Shown piece by piece: positions 35,501-48,755 of a stretch of 64,000 nucleotides of DNA. Each line of letters opens with the position of its first letter. Position 1 is the first letter of the stretch. The stretch covers positions 762,255,603 through 762,319,602 of the forward strand of contig CM060922.1 in the NCBI GenBank assembly GCA_030737875.1, written 5' to 3'. The position numbers were made by a program, and so were the translations under genes. The DNA is from Allium sativum (lineage: Eukaryota; Streptophyta; Magnoliopsida; Asparagales; Amaryllidaceae). The notes under the pieces were generated by a model, which saw only the letters and a list, made by a program, of their open reading frames with translations, was not told the DNA's origin and made no database searches.

Positions 35501-38495
35501 TAAAATTCTATTTATAAATGCTGAGTTCACATTCTATTAAAATATCGGTGTTAAAACCGATTTCTACTTCTTTATATAAATTTAGACTTATATATTCATT
35601 AACCAAAAGACAAATAATTCCTTAATTTATAAACATCATTTAAAAATTATTCTCCTCAAGTTATCTGTTAAAACGGATTTCTATTAAATATTTATTTTAA
35701 ATCAATTTCCTATACTTCCTTTATATCTCGCCCGTTCCCTTTTATAATTCTATAAATTTTCTAAAAAAAAATATTTTTATAAATTCCATTGATTTTATAA
35801 AATCCTTAAACTCAATATTTACTTCAAAATTCCCTTCTATGAAATTCTTTGATTTCATATAAATATTTCCTTCTATTAATTAATTTACCCAAACGGTCTT
35901 TTAAACTTCCATATAGATGTTAATAATTTTATATAGAAATTTGTTATTTAATTTGCACATATCCCTTCTTTTAAATAAAAATCTTTTTGATTTTATAAAA
36001 TTCTTATTTCAATATACACTTCACAAATTCCTTTTTATAAAACCCTTTTTGATTTTATAAACTTTCATAATATAATATCCACTTCATATTCCCTTTTCAT
36101 ATAAAACCCTTTGATTTATATAAATATTTTATTTCAAATTTTAGTTTGAAATTTCCCTTTTCACATTCCAGTATTTATTTGTTATTTAAAAGTACCAAAT
36201 AACAATGATCAAACACACATAATCAACAACAGATTATAAATCACATCATATATCACAATATATGAAAAACAGTAAAATAAATGTTGAGGAACCCAGCTGG
36301 GTCCCTCCGACCTGTTTCCCCGCAACCATAGATGTTAATCAACATAAATAACACGAATATGACGTATTCTGATAAACAAAATTAATATTCGATTAACGAT
36401 TTATATATATATATATATATCATTATCTAAATTTCAATCAATTAACTAGCAGTTCAACCAAGCAGCTAACATATAGCAAACAAACATTATTTATCATTTC
36501 TAAAAATATGTTATAAAAATATAAGTTGAGCAGAGTTAGTGAGATTTACTCACATTAGACGGTTATCGTTAAATAACGATAATTGGTCATTGATTTGATT
36601 CAGGGGTTTAATTTCACCATAAATCCAAATGAGCTCCAATTCACTCCCTGTCAGTTCCATGGTGTAGCCACCGTCCATACGATCCTAACAGATCCTGCTT
36701 TACTGAATTTCAATAACATATGGCAAAGTTATTGCGTTAACAAGTTAAGTACACTAGCTAAATTTAAACCTAATATTATTAGATTTTGGGCCTTACTTTT
36801 ATTTTCCCGGCCCATTCTCTTTAAACCAAGCTAGGAACAGTACCCTTCTTCTCCTGTATACCACGCAACTTCCTTCAACACCATGGCCGACATTTTGAGT
36901 CTCCACCGCTCCTTCCTTCTTTAACCAAAACTCAAATAAAGATTACCAACAATTCTCTCTTCGAATTCTCTTTCAATCCAACACCATAATCCTACATGCG
37001 CAACCCTCCCTCACTTTGTGTCCTCAGCTCATTCGCACGCATATCAATGGTTTGTGCGACATTAAAAATCACGGAATACCCTAATTCTTTGTGTGCAGCT
37101 TCCCTTTAATCCCCTCAATCCCTTTATGAACTTGGATTCACAAATCTATGCTTCAACAATCTAAATAGATTAACCCTAGCATCATATAACTCACGCTATA
37201 TCCTAAAGAGGATGAACCCAACATCATCAAACTCCCCAGACTTCACACAGAAGGTAGAGAATTGCTCTCCGGATCTAGATAAACTTGTTTGGAGATTTAT
37301 GGAAGTTGATTTGAATTATTGTTGAGTTTTGAAGACTGGTTTTCACGTTTTTTTCTGGTTGCGGCGGAAATAGGATTGACCAGAGGAATGAATTGAATTA
37401 GGTTTAGAGGAGTGTTAGGATTATTTATAGGGAGATTATATTATTTTTATATTGATTTTTATATTCCATTTTAATCAACTGCTGTGTGTATTTACTGTTA
37501 AAAATTGCTACGATCACATACAATATCCAAAAATCATGAAAATGGATATGCAGCTACAGTTCGACATTACGGACCCATAAAACTGGTTTCGTCGAATTCT
37601 GACTCCGTTTGCTCACACAACATATTTTTAAAGATCAAAATACTGACTGTTTTTTACATTAAAAATTCGTATGGCCACACACTGACTCTAAAAATCACAA
37701 AACTTGGAATCTGACAATAATTTAATATTACGGATCCAACAAAATTAGTTTTGTCAAAAACGGAGGTCGTTTGCAAAACTGGCTATTTTTAAAGCTCTAA
37801 ATAACCCATTTAAATATATAAATATATTTAAAAATAGTTAATTAAATATAAATAAATATATATTATTGTATATATTCACACTAGAAAATCATACAACTCC
37901 ATATTGGGATTCACAACTCGATATTCCAAAGTTCCCAGTTATATCGATATTCGATTTATATTAATATCCTTTTATAATATAAATAAATCGATATAAATTA
38001 TAAAGGAATTCCATAGCGACTTTTCTAAAATTTGATTTGGACATAAATCAAAATCTACACAATGAAATCCTGATTTTTCTCTTCCATTAGAAAAATATAC
38101 TTCACCAGCTCCGAACGTTTCTTGTTTCACAGAAATCCGATTTAAAACGGACCTTGTATATTCAGTTGAAGTTCAAATCGCCAAATTTAAAAACTGGCGC
38201 GCCATTTGGAGCTCGATTTTAATTATAATATAATTATACGTTCAAAACTTCGTTCAAATAATATATTTGTTTTTCTAATTCAAATTCTAAACTGAATTAA
38301 ATCAGTTAAATGATTCAATTTTCACATATTGCATTTTCAGCTAATTCTGATTATTTCATAATTAAATATATTATTTAATTATTATATAAATTAAATATTC
38401 ACCATTATTTAATTTAAACCATTTAAATCTATAAATTACTATTTAAATAATTAAATAAATTAGTTATTATATCACTGAAAATACGGGCCGTTACA
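32539..38495 (-). repeat. Element H 5' LTR (right on the plus strand)
   Basis: 5,957 bp, collinear with 24947-30911 with scattered substitutions and small indels. It carries the second TTCGAATA array and the CCAGTCCCATGGCTGACCC block (about 32966-32985). Confidence 0.92.
34690..34925. repeat. TTCGAATA minisatellite, copy 2
   Basis: Equivalent of 27110-27335 in the other LTR of H, with unit-level sequence differences. Confidence 0.85.
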
Positions 38496-38500
38496 ATATT

Positions 38501-39848
38501 TCTGAGGTGGCGGGGAATTTATTCTCTTGCTAAACACTCTTCTCTGAGACGCACGAGCTCAGAGGTTATATATTGGTAGTTATCGATCGCATGGCGTGAA
38601 TTGTCAATGTGACATGCCAAGATGCAATTGATCGAGGCTTTTGTTGAAAAGCAGAGCCTTGTGGATGATGATCAAAGCATAGCTTATTTAGGCATAGCTT
38701 TGTGTATTTCGTTAACTCGTGAGCCTCACACCCTGGTAAAATCAAAAACGGGACAAGGGAACGCAGGGAGTGCACATGTTTCTTTCTAGCTAGAAGTGGT
38801 GTTTTGGTTTTTACATGGCCCGGTATTTTTACTTATGTGGTTGATGGAATGAGGCGCCTCGGATTTTTATTGGTCGCCAATGGCCAATTTATAGGTCCAA
38901 TAGGATCAGGAAACGTGTGTTCAGGAATTTCCAATCCACTAAAGTATTTGTGGACTGGCCCTGCAGGATCCTCGGGTTCGCCAGCGTCCGAATCCTGAGA
39001 CATTGCTAGAGTGTCTCGAATCAGTAAGGAGATCGTTCCTAGCCTTGACTCTTGATGGAAACCTAATTTCCAATACAACATCATGCGGCTTTGATTATAG
39101 AACTAGTATGGCGACATAGTATAGGGTAGCTATGCCGTCTATGATTAATACATTATGATTGAAATGTTTTTTTGAAACATATATAAACTAATAATAATAT
39201 CAAATCCGTTTTATCGTGCCAAGCATTTTTACCATTATAAGGTAAAACTCTATCCTCCGGATTGCGTTGCATTGTGTGATGGGACCTGAGTCTTATAATG
39301 GTTTCATTTTTCTAAAAAGCATTGCGTTGTTTAACGATTTACTTTATTTCGTGCACTGACAATCCAATGGAGTAAACCCGTTCCGTGTTAGCGGAGTGGT
39401 CCTGTGATTAGCCTTCTTATTAGATAAGTTAAGCAAAGATTTCTCATACCAGTCCCACGACTGACCCGTAGTTTATTTCACTTTGCAAACTCGGGTGCCC
39501 TCTTTTCCACATGGGCAGTCGAGTAGCTTATTTTGTAGATATATTGAGCAGGATTCTGGATCGAAGCTTAAAGCTGTTCCCAGAGCATTGATAGACTTCC
39601 GTTGTAACAGATTATTGATTCCACTTCACTGTATTAAATTCATTGTAAATTTTCCTTCCGCTATTGTATTATTGTTTATCGATGTACTCTGATATTCTGT
39701 ACTCTGATGTAACATTACTATGATGTTTATAAAATTCTGTTGTTATTTGTTTTAATGTATTGTATTCCCAGAGTTAACGTATTCAGGGTTTGAACGGCTC
39801 GGTCGATTTAATGATCGATCGGGTCCGGGTGAAATCCGTATCATTACA
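38501..39848 (+). mobile_element. Element F, 3' LTR, second part
   Basis: Resumes after H with TCTGAGGTGGCGGGG, matching 2706-3216, then the uninterrupted site near 39010 (a single AGT where the 5' LTR has the CACTA), then the match to 19815-20651. Ends CCGTATCATTACA. The following bases TTTTC would be the right target duplication; the left one is outside the window. Confidence 0.9.
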
Positions 39849-40335
39849 TTTTCTTTTTAATTTGTTTTTATTCGTTTCAATTTGTAACCAGTCTAGAGTT
39901 TTCTAGTTTGTCTCTAAAACTAGGGAGACGAATTACGAGGTTTGTAATTCGGGGAAATCTGGTTTCGGGGATAGAAACCATCACAGGGTTTTGAGCGTAG
40001 GATTAGTGCAACTAAAGCGAGATTTTGAGGCCTGTTTTTGTAGCTCCTAGTAGAAATTGGAGATAAGTTTTGAGCGTAGGGTTAGGACAAGGAGGCTAGA
40101 AATTGTCGCGAGTTTACGGGTGTTGTAAGCGTTGTAATTGTTGACTAATACCTAGTAGAAACCTTGGGGAATGCAGCAGTAGGTAGGGTTTTGCCGAAGC
40201 TAGGTATATTTGTGTGTTATTTATTTTTCGCATTTACTCTTATTATTATCTGTGATTGATATTATTTATTACTCGGCAAAATCTGCGATAAACCCTATTC
40301 ACCCCCCTCTAAGGTTAATTTAGATCCTACAGTTC
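39849..40335 (+). mobile_element. Remnant resembling the 3' end of a Copia-type LTR
   Basis: Includes GGTAGGGTTTTGCCGAAGCT, then TTTTTCGCATTTACT, then CTATTCACCCCCCTCTAAGG near 40300, a signature common at the end of plant Copia (SIRE/Angela-type) LTRs. No primer site follows. Probably part of the DNA into which F inserted. Tentative. Confidence 0.4.
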
Positions 40336-40838
40336 ATGCGGAAGTATCATTTATGTCATTGAGTGTTATGACAAAATGACAGCCCGGGTGTTGTGAAGCA
40401 TTAACCTGTTTTCTTCTCAGCGCAGTATATATTATTTTATCCTGGATCTAAGGGAAACTGTTGCATAATGGCATCGACCTCCTCAAACCTAAGATAACTT
40501 TCTCCCAAAGCAATTATCATCCCTGTAGTCGCGTAAGCGTGACACTGACCTCTTGAGGGAAAAGTAACTAATCTTTGGACTTAAGGCCTTAGCGCCTAGG
40601 GTGTGGTAGAACTCGTTTAACGTGATGAAATCAAGTTGCTCTTTAACATTTTTAGATTAGTCTATCATTATGTTTAAACGCACATGTATTATCTGACCTA
40701 GTTCGGGTGTTGACGAAAAATGTCGTTAAAATTTGGCTTTAGAAGGAGGGCTCGAACCTTCGACCTTGTGGTTAACCTATTAGGAACTAATTTGATGAAT
40801 TAATTACTTCATGGTAGGAAAATAAGAAGTCAAAAAAG
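40336..40838. other. Unassigned 0.5-kb stretch
   Basis: No gene recognised. Around 40743-40775, GGGCTCGAACCTTCGACC read on the minus strand resembles a pol III B box (GGTTCGANNCC), so a tRNA-derived or SINE fragment is possible; nothing else supports this. Confidence 0.35.
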
Positions 40839-42748
40839 TTGAAAAAAAGGAATAAGGAATCAGCTCCTAATGTTATCATTGAGGAGAACATGGATCCAAC
40901 ATTCAACCTAAACTATAATGAAGAAGGGACAACTTCTAATCCAGTGCAACTGCCAAATCCAAATGCCATAGAGGAAAACACTATTAAGATCGTAGTTTTG
41001 GAGAAACAATTCCAGGAAATGAAAGCTCAAATGGATGCTAGTCAAATACTGAAGTCTTCAAAGCTCGCCATGCCTAGCTAAAGGGAAGAAGATGAATCTC
41101 CAAAGAGAAAGGCTCCCACCCAACACTCTGAGGGAAAGAAGAAACTCAAAGCGGTTTCCTCTAAGAAGAAAAGATTCCTTTTATAGGAGTAGATCATAAA
41201 GTAAGTCAATGTAGCCAAGAGTAATCCGGGAGCTCTACTTCTAAAGATTATATTCCTAAAAGGGTGGATTATGATGACACAGAGGCTTATCTCAAAGTCA
41301 TTACCAGAAAAACTGTCAAAGACCCATTGGGACGCAAGGGGAAGAGAACTCAAGATAACAGGGTCAATGATAATGAGAGAGCGATCACTTTTACTATCGA
41401 AATCATGAACACTATGATACCATCTAGAATAAAGGTTCCAACCATAAAATATCTTGGAACTATAGACCTTGCTCGCCACCTAAAGGCTTTCGACAGCCAA
41501 ATGGATATCCATAATGCTTCCGGAGCCGTCGGATGTCGCCTTTTTCCAGTAACTCTCCGGGAAGCAGCGAACAAGTGGTATCGACAATATAGAGAATATA
41601 CTATATATTCACGGAGATAGTTTGCTTATAAGTTTTCTGCCTAGTTTTATATTTGTATAGACCCGACAGTCGACTACACGGCTATCGCTAATATCAAGCA
41701 GAGGCAGGGATAGTCTGTGGGAGATACCTAAAAAGATTCAATATAAAAGCCTTGAAGGCAAAAGATATGAATGATCGCGGCAAGCTAATTGTTGTTCACT
41801 CGGGGTTAATCGAGAACACCCTTTCTGGAAAGATCTATACATTCGCGGATGTAAAGATTTACAAGACTTCCATTTTCAAGCTGACAAGTTCATCCGTATG
41901 TATGAATTATACTTTATGAAGAAAAAGTTTGGGCCTCGTGGAGAAGGAGGAAAGCTGGGCTTCGGTCGGAAACCTCAAGGAGGAAGGTTTGGTTTAGACG
42001 GGAATCAAAAAAGACCAAGATAGGAGGACTCCAATTCCAACTCGGTGGCGCTAAGCAAACCCATCTCTTTTGTCTATGCTGTGGCCAAAGAAGGGGTCAA
42101 TAACTTCCTCGTATCATATAAAGCTATGACTTGCCTTGAACCCTGTTGTAGAGGAATATACTGCGAGTACCACAAGACGAATGGACACAAAACTGACGAG
42201 TGCAAAGTTTTGGAGGGAATCGTTTGAAAGATCATCCGCGAAGGACACCTAAAGGAGTTTGTTATGAATAAGCCAACATCTGCGCAACAGGTAAATGTTC
42301 AACCAAGGGGTTCAGCTAATGTGGTGGAAGCTTTAGGTTGAGGAGGGTCACCTAGACCTGGATCCTCTGATAAACCGAATTAACATGATTCATGGTGGGT
42401 TGCATCCCGCTGGAATTTGCCTAGTAGCCCAAAATCGATATCTAAGGGAGGCCCGGGAGGGGATATTCTCCATCTAGGAAGAACCATCATTGAAGAATGC
42501 ATGCTTCAACCTCAAGATGCACAATTTGGCTATTTCTCTAGAAGAGATGAAAAACGGGTCCGTCATCTACACAATGACCACCTCGTGATAACAGCACAGA
42601 TTAGGCTTTCTATTGTGGCACAAATTCTTGTTGATTCAAGGAGTGCGGTCAACGTCATCTTCAAACATGTTTTGATCAAATGGGGATCTTTGGGGAAAAG
42701 CTAGATCCAAGCAATGAGCCTGTCTTTGGTTTCAACAACAAGGGATCA
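40839..42748 (+). pseudogene. Degenerate Tat-lineage (Ty3/gypsy) gag-protease
   Basis: Pieces in order: a charged N-terminal segment (40839-41081); IPSRIKVPTIKYLGTIDLAR, then HLKAFDSQMDIH, then CRLFPVTLREAANKWYR (41400-41585), the gag core of Tat/Retand-type elements; a CEYHKTNGHKTDEC knuckle-like motif (42160-42200); HNDHLVITAQI, then QILVDSRSAVNVIF (42570-42665), the protease active site, where the usual D-x-GS is DSRS. Stops and frameshifts occur throughout, and the catalytic glycine is lost. The sequence is cut at 42748 by element C. The oldest-looking element in the right half. Confidence 0.8.
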
Positions 42749-44052
42749 TGTAACATCCTGTATTTTTGGTAGTTAGATATTTAATATTTTTATTATTCTA
42801 AATATCGATTTGGAATTTTAAATGGATTTATAATATATAATTCGATTAGATAACAAAGTTTGAGTGTACAATTAATATATAATTATAATCGAGCTCGTAA
42901 CATCGCGTTAGTTCGTAATTTACGTTTCGAACTTTAATTGAATATACAGAATCCATTTTAAGTTAGAATTTTTTGAAACAAGAATCGTTCGAATCTACTT
43001 AATGATAATTTTCTTGTGAAAGAGAAAATTGGAGATTTCATATTCTAGTTGTCAGTTATGTCCAATTCAAGTAGTCACTATGGAATTAGTTAATAAACAA
43101 TAACGTTTATTAAATCAACATTAAGGATTCATATATATATTTGAATATCTTAAATCCTGAATTTTTAAATATTGAGTTTAAATTCTATATTGTTTTATTT
43201 GAAGCTGTGTAATATTTTATTTAGAGAAATATAATAATACTTGATTATTATTATTTTAAGTGAGTTGTTTTGGGTTCAATTATATTATATCGTTGTTATA
43301 TAGACCTTCAAAATAACTGTTCTTCAAATGATCTCTGTTTTCGACGAAACAAATTTTTATTGGAATACATGTAGCTAGTTATTACTAGATTTCCAGTTTG
43401 GAACCAATCAGAGTTGTTTTATCTGTGCGTGCAATTTAAAGGTGAACCGATAATTTAAAATAACGTTGTTGTGCGAACGAAGTCGGTTTTCAAAGAAATT
43501 AATTTCGTTGGGACTGAAATATTAAAACGTAGTAGTGTGTCCATTTTCGTTGCATTTGGAGTTCGAGTGTGGTGGCATGTTTTTCTTAATGGTCAGTGGT
43601 AAACTTTAATACCCTAAAATAAAATAAAAATATATATACAAACTTAACCCTTAAACTAAACGAAATATATATATGCAGACCAATCTTTCCCCCGTGCTAC
43701 TTCATGTCTAAGATTTAAGTACACATCAACCCTTAAATTCCACGCTGCACGCCTACATCTGCCTTATTTATTACCATTGAAGTAAACATATTTTTCATGT
43801 ACTTATCTGATGCAATGTCTCCATCACAGCACAGCTACCTAACATACGTCTTTTACCCATTAATTTTCTTTCTTCATTTCAGCAAGCCTACCCTAAATAC
43901 TGTCACTAAGCTATCCTCCTACTTTCTGCAGCAACTCAGCACATGCCTAATGAATTGAAAAGTCATCATGTGTGCAAACCTAAGTCTGAAATAGCACACG
44001 CTTATGGTACAAACTGAGGGATGTTAATCTTATCCATACCCCATTCGTTGTC

Positions 44053-44062
44053 TATATATATA
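44053..44062 (+). promoter_or_regulatory. Candidate TATA box in element C 5' LTR
   Basis: TATATATATA lies in a less AT-rich, pyrimidine-rich context and is followed 30-40 bp later by CTTTCGAGAGTACATACAAAACC. The TATA and its downstream context are kept in the 3' LTR (51368). A plausible U3 promoter; untested. Confidence 0.5.
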
Positions 44063-44753
44063 CACATGCGCACCTTTCTTTTTCTTTCGAGAGTACATAC
44101 AAAACCCGTTCAGTTTGTTTCTTGTTTGCAAACCAGTAAGAGAAAGAGATGCAGGAGTTGGGTGACGCCTGAACTGGAGAGTGACAAGGTGGCCATTTTA
44201 GAGGGGGATTATTGTTGGATCGTTGGAAGTATCTGGCGTGGGCGCAACTCATATTGATATGGGTGGGATTTAGGGTAGTTTCACGGTGGAGTGCAAGTGG
44301 TGCTTTGAACCACGGTGCGGAGAAGCTCGCAGTTTTAGAAGCAGGAGGTTCGAAGATTTAAAAGAGGAATTCGAAACGAAAGCCAGCTGGGAACAAAAGT
44401 GGGCATTCTGAAACAATATAATATTGGGCATAACGTGCCGAAGGGAAAGAATCGAAGGGGAGGCTGCCATATATTCTCTACGTAAGAAATAAAATAGGGA
44501 AGAAGGTATATTTAAGGAAGATGGGCTGAGTATGCAGTGGGATCGCGGGCCATTCAGGAATAAGAAAAAAGAAAGTGAAAAAAACGTATTGGGCAAAATT
44601 TTACCAGCGTGAAGAACATGAAAAGTTGAATGAAGCACCAGTAGAGATCATGCTCGAGAGACCAAAAATGGGCCAGAGTTGAAGCACGTGAAGTATGATT
44701 TTGAATGAACAAGAAGCAAAACAATCGGCTGTTATAACCAAAAGTAATTAACC

Positions 44754-44755
<2 letters not shown>

Positions 44756-44790
<35 letters not shown>

Positions 44791-44791
44791 C
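44756..44791. repeat. (TTA)n microsatellite
   Basis: About eleven TTA units in the C 5' LTR. Confidence 0.92.
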
Positions 44792-47700
44792 TATAATAAT
44801 TAAATTATTTATTTAAAACTGTATAACTTATATTGTTAATAACTTGGTGATGCAAGGTCAGAATTGAATGAAACCAACGTCATTAGGGTCATGGCACCGA
44901 ACATAATATTATGGAATTAATTTGGCTAGAGATGAGGACGCTCGGAGTTTTACAGTTAAAATTAAACAACTGTATAATTTATCTGTAACCGGACCGTTTC
45001 AGAAAAAAATTTAAACCAAAGTGAATATAACTCACTCAGTTTTTACCCACTTATATTTTATATAAGTTGGGATTTAATTTGTGCACTATAGTTGATAATT
45101 GTTTGTTGTGTGTCGAATATTATTTATATATTGGATGAATTGGTTGATTTAAACGTTTGTTTATTTTAAACGAAATCTAATCCTTATTTTAACGATTATT
45201 TCCAAGCGAGGTAACTTACCTTGTTGGTTATGTTTATAGTAATATAAACGTATCAAATTAAAACTATAGATGTTTGGATTGCTGTTATTTATTTATTTAT
45301 TTATTATTGAATGTTACATCTGTTGAATAATATTATTTGAGATAACGTATTTGGATGTAGGGAAAACAGGTTGGAGGGATCCAACTGGATTCCTCAAATT
45401 TATTGTTATTTTCATATTACATTTATATGAATTGTTTCACCAATATGTATTGGATAATTGATTTTGTTGTTAATTAGAAATTCAACATTTGTGTGATTTT
45501 AACCAAAGGGAAGTACTGGTTGAGTAATTGGCATTAGATGGCTTGAAAATCAATCGTTTACTAAACACTGATTTACCGTCAGGTAAGTAAATAGAAATGT
45601 TGTTATAAAATTTATTTTATAACTGAAGATAGATTTTTAAATCTATTATTTTGAATGGGAATTTTTAAAAATGAAATAAATATTTATTATTTAAGTTTAT
45701 AAATAATGATAGAATAATTTTATAACTTAAATTCTTACGTAAATAACATCAATAAGTAAATGAGCAGAAACTAACTTACAATTAAGGTTGGATAAATTGT
45801 TTTAGAAACAATTAAATGGGGATGTTTAAATTAATTATATTATTAATTAATTTGAAGGAAGTATTAATTGGGATTGATTAATGAGATAATCATGGGTTGA
45901 TTTGACTAATTCAAATATTTTACTTGGAATTGGTTATTTGATTAATTTACTTTTAATTAACCAAATGGAATAGTAATGAAGAGTTGTTTAATTTTTATGC
46001 GTCTTTTAAAGGAAATATATTATTTATTTTAGTTAACAAAGCAGTTAACTAAAATTTACAATAGTAAATACTGAAGTAAATTTATTAGTTTAAAAGATTA
46101 GTTTCTAAAAGAAAATGATTTATGTAAGTAATCAAGAGTGAAATGGAATATAGTTAAATTTTGAAAAGAGTTTATGATCAGGTATATGGTTTAAAACCCG
46201 AGAGTTTTTTGTGAAAGAAGTTATAAAGTGATTTAAGCAGAAACGATAACTTAAACTAAATGTTTACTTAACATTTGAATCAAGTAAAAAGAAATCGAGA
46301 TATGAAAAAGATTTATATTAAAACTGTAAAATAAGATTTTAAAAAAGATGTGGAGTTAAAACGTCGATTTTAATGGGCAATACTTAATAACGAGATTAAG
46401 TGGAACAAATAGAATTGAAATAAAATTTTCAAAGTGGAAAATGATCGAATGGATTATAAGTGAAATAAAATGAGTTGATCAGGAGTTGAGATAAAAATTT
46501 AAAGAATTGGAACCTAACTAGAGATTAGTTGAGTTGAGTGATTTTCAGAGTATTAATCTGACGTTGATATCGGTCTTTGGAGTTAATACTTAGGAAATTA
46601 TTCTCTTACCAATTTACAATCAGGAAATCATGAGGGTTGAAGTACAGAAATACATGGATTAGAAAAAAAAAAGATATTTCCAAAGTAAAAAGGAAATAGA
46701 AGGTTGAAGAATATATATAATGGGATTTCCAAAGTAACGGAAATGCAAAGATTTGAGAATATAAAATAATATTTCCAATGCAAAGGAAATAAAAGGAGAT
46801 TGGTGAAAATATAATGATATTTTCGAAGTAAGGAGATAAGTTTTAGAATGAGTTTATTCTAAATACATAAGTGACGATTATTGTTTTCAAGCAAAGGGAA
46901 CAAAAGATATTTTCTTAATAATTATTTTACGAATAATAAGCTAAACTAGTTTTCTAGTTTTAGATAATGAACAATGTGGTGAAAATGATAATTAATGGAA
47001 AATGGATATTGTTAAGTGTTAAGATAAAATTGTTTTAATGATACTCTTATATTAAAATAAGAAGTGAAAAGCTATATTCGAATCATTAAAATTTTTTAAG
47101 GCTTATTAAATGAATATTTTTAATTAAAACAACCAAGTGATGATGAAACCGAACTAGTAAATTATTTTATTTTTATGACTGAATGGTTGTTTATTTGATA
47201 GTTAAATAACCGACAATCAAATCTAGCCTATATGATTGTTGGTATGGAAAGACCGGGATCAAATTTATATTCGAATACCATTCCGACCAGCAATTACATA
47301 AATGTGGAAGATATTAGATGTTGATCGAGACGAAGCAATCAAAGACCTTTGATCTTCATAAATGGAAAAACCACTTAAAATCTCTGAGCCGACGCGGAGA
47401 TATACTGGGGTTCTGTCATGGTTGAAATCTACGGGTTTGCAAGGACTACTCACTACTGATCTCTAGGGTGATACCTAGGATGTAGTAGGAGGGTACCTTC
47501 GGTTCATCCTGTTCCTGGATGACTTGTATGGACGGACGTCTGACAGAGTATTTCTAAAGAGTCATGTATATTGATTTTTACTAACGTATCTCTATTAGTT
47601 GCGGAGAAGAGTCTTCTCTTAGCTTAATTCCCAGAATATTTTTGTGGACGTCAATTGGTGATTTGACGGATCTGACGATGTGGCATTCAAAGTGAATAGT

Positions 47701-48755
47701 GATATGTTGTTCTAAAAGTAGTGTAACACCTCAAGCCTCTTCAACCGGTAAATGACAAAAATTGGGCAAGCAGCATGGCTAAGTGGGTCGCTCCAAGTAG
47801 GGTGTATAATCATCTATCTAGAGATAATTCATTTCCTTTTTTAAATCTATTTCAATGTTGTCCCTTTTTGAGAAATGGTAGGGTAGCTCCCAACCGTTGG
47901 TGACATACATTCGATACACTCAAGCGAAATGAGTGGTCGGTCATGTGTTGTTGGGTTGCAAGATGTTCTGGTTGAAGCTAGTGTATTCTTCTTTGGAGAT
48001 ACCCTATCGAAAGGTAGCTACATACCTTGTCATAGTTGGAAATCCAATATCCAATAAGAGCCCGTGGTTTTGATTGTATATTATATATGTGGAGCGTGTG
48101 ATACAAGCGTTCCGCTAGATTTCTATTTATTTGTGTTTATACACTATTATAATATCAGACAAGATACGATTTAAAAATGGTTTGGGTTATCATAAGGAAA
48201 AAACCGTCTGTGTTTATGTGTGGACTGGTCTTATGATTATCCTCTTTTAGAAAAGATTTTTTAACTTAAAAATCAAGTTGGGTGATGCTTTTTGAACTTA
48301 GCGAGTTTTCTCACCCTAGTTCACCAGACTAATCTGGTGTTTATAATGCTCGGGTTAGACCGCGTTTTTCGGGTTTAGGATATCGGATGCTGTGAAGTTC
48401 GAAGATAAGCTGAAGGTGTTCAGACATATGATATCTATTGTTTATTCCGTTGTGTGTTGTATGTGAGGACAAAATATTATAACTGTCTAGATGTGTTGAT
48501 GTACTCTGATGATTGCAAGTTTTATTTTAAAGATCTTAATAATGTTTTATTTCTATATTATATTTTATTCCGTTGCGATGTGAGACTCTTATGTTGTTCT
48601 TCTTCTTCTATTCTATTACTTCTTTCTTTCTTATCTCACCCTCTAGTTTCTTTCTATTAACTGTCTGGTGTTTTTGATACTTGAGTTCTGGAAAGTAATA
48701 CAGGTTTATGTATTATTATTGGCATTCGGGCATCGAATTCTGCTGGGTTGTTACA

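Larger units (their letters stand above)
24947..38495 (-). mobile_element. Element H: non-autonomous LTR retrotransposon with ~5.96-kb LTRs, minus strand
   Basis: TGTAACGAAC at the left and CCGTTACA at the right, with a perfect 5-bp target duplication ATATT (24942-24946 and 38496-38500) inside F. The LTRs are 24947-30911 (5,965 bp) and 32539-38495 (5,957 bp). Between them are 1,627 bp. The primer site is next to the right LTR and the polypurine tract next to the left one, so the element reads on the minus strand. Short segments compared by eye differ at about 5%, so it is older than B. No gag or pol is visible in any frame. Confidence 0.93.
42749..48755 (+). repeat. Element C 5' LTR (6,007 bp)
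   Basis: Starts TGTAACATCCTGTATTTTTG, ends GGGTTGTTACA, with a primer site one base later. The first 1.4 kb matches 50056-51497. The remaining 4.5 kb is AT-rich without genes. Confidence 0.88.

Noticed and set aside
40739..40775. Possible tRNA gene or SINE from a B-box-like sequence
   Set aside because: Only one promoter-like box is seen. No cloverleaf, A box at proper spacing, tail or target duplication could be read.
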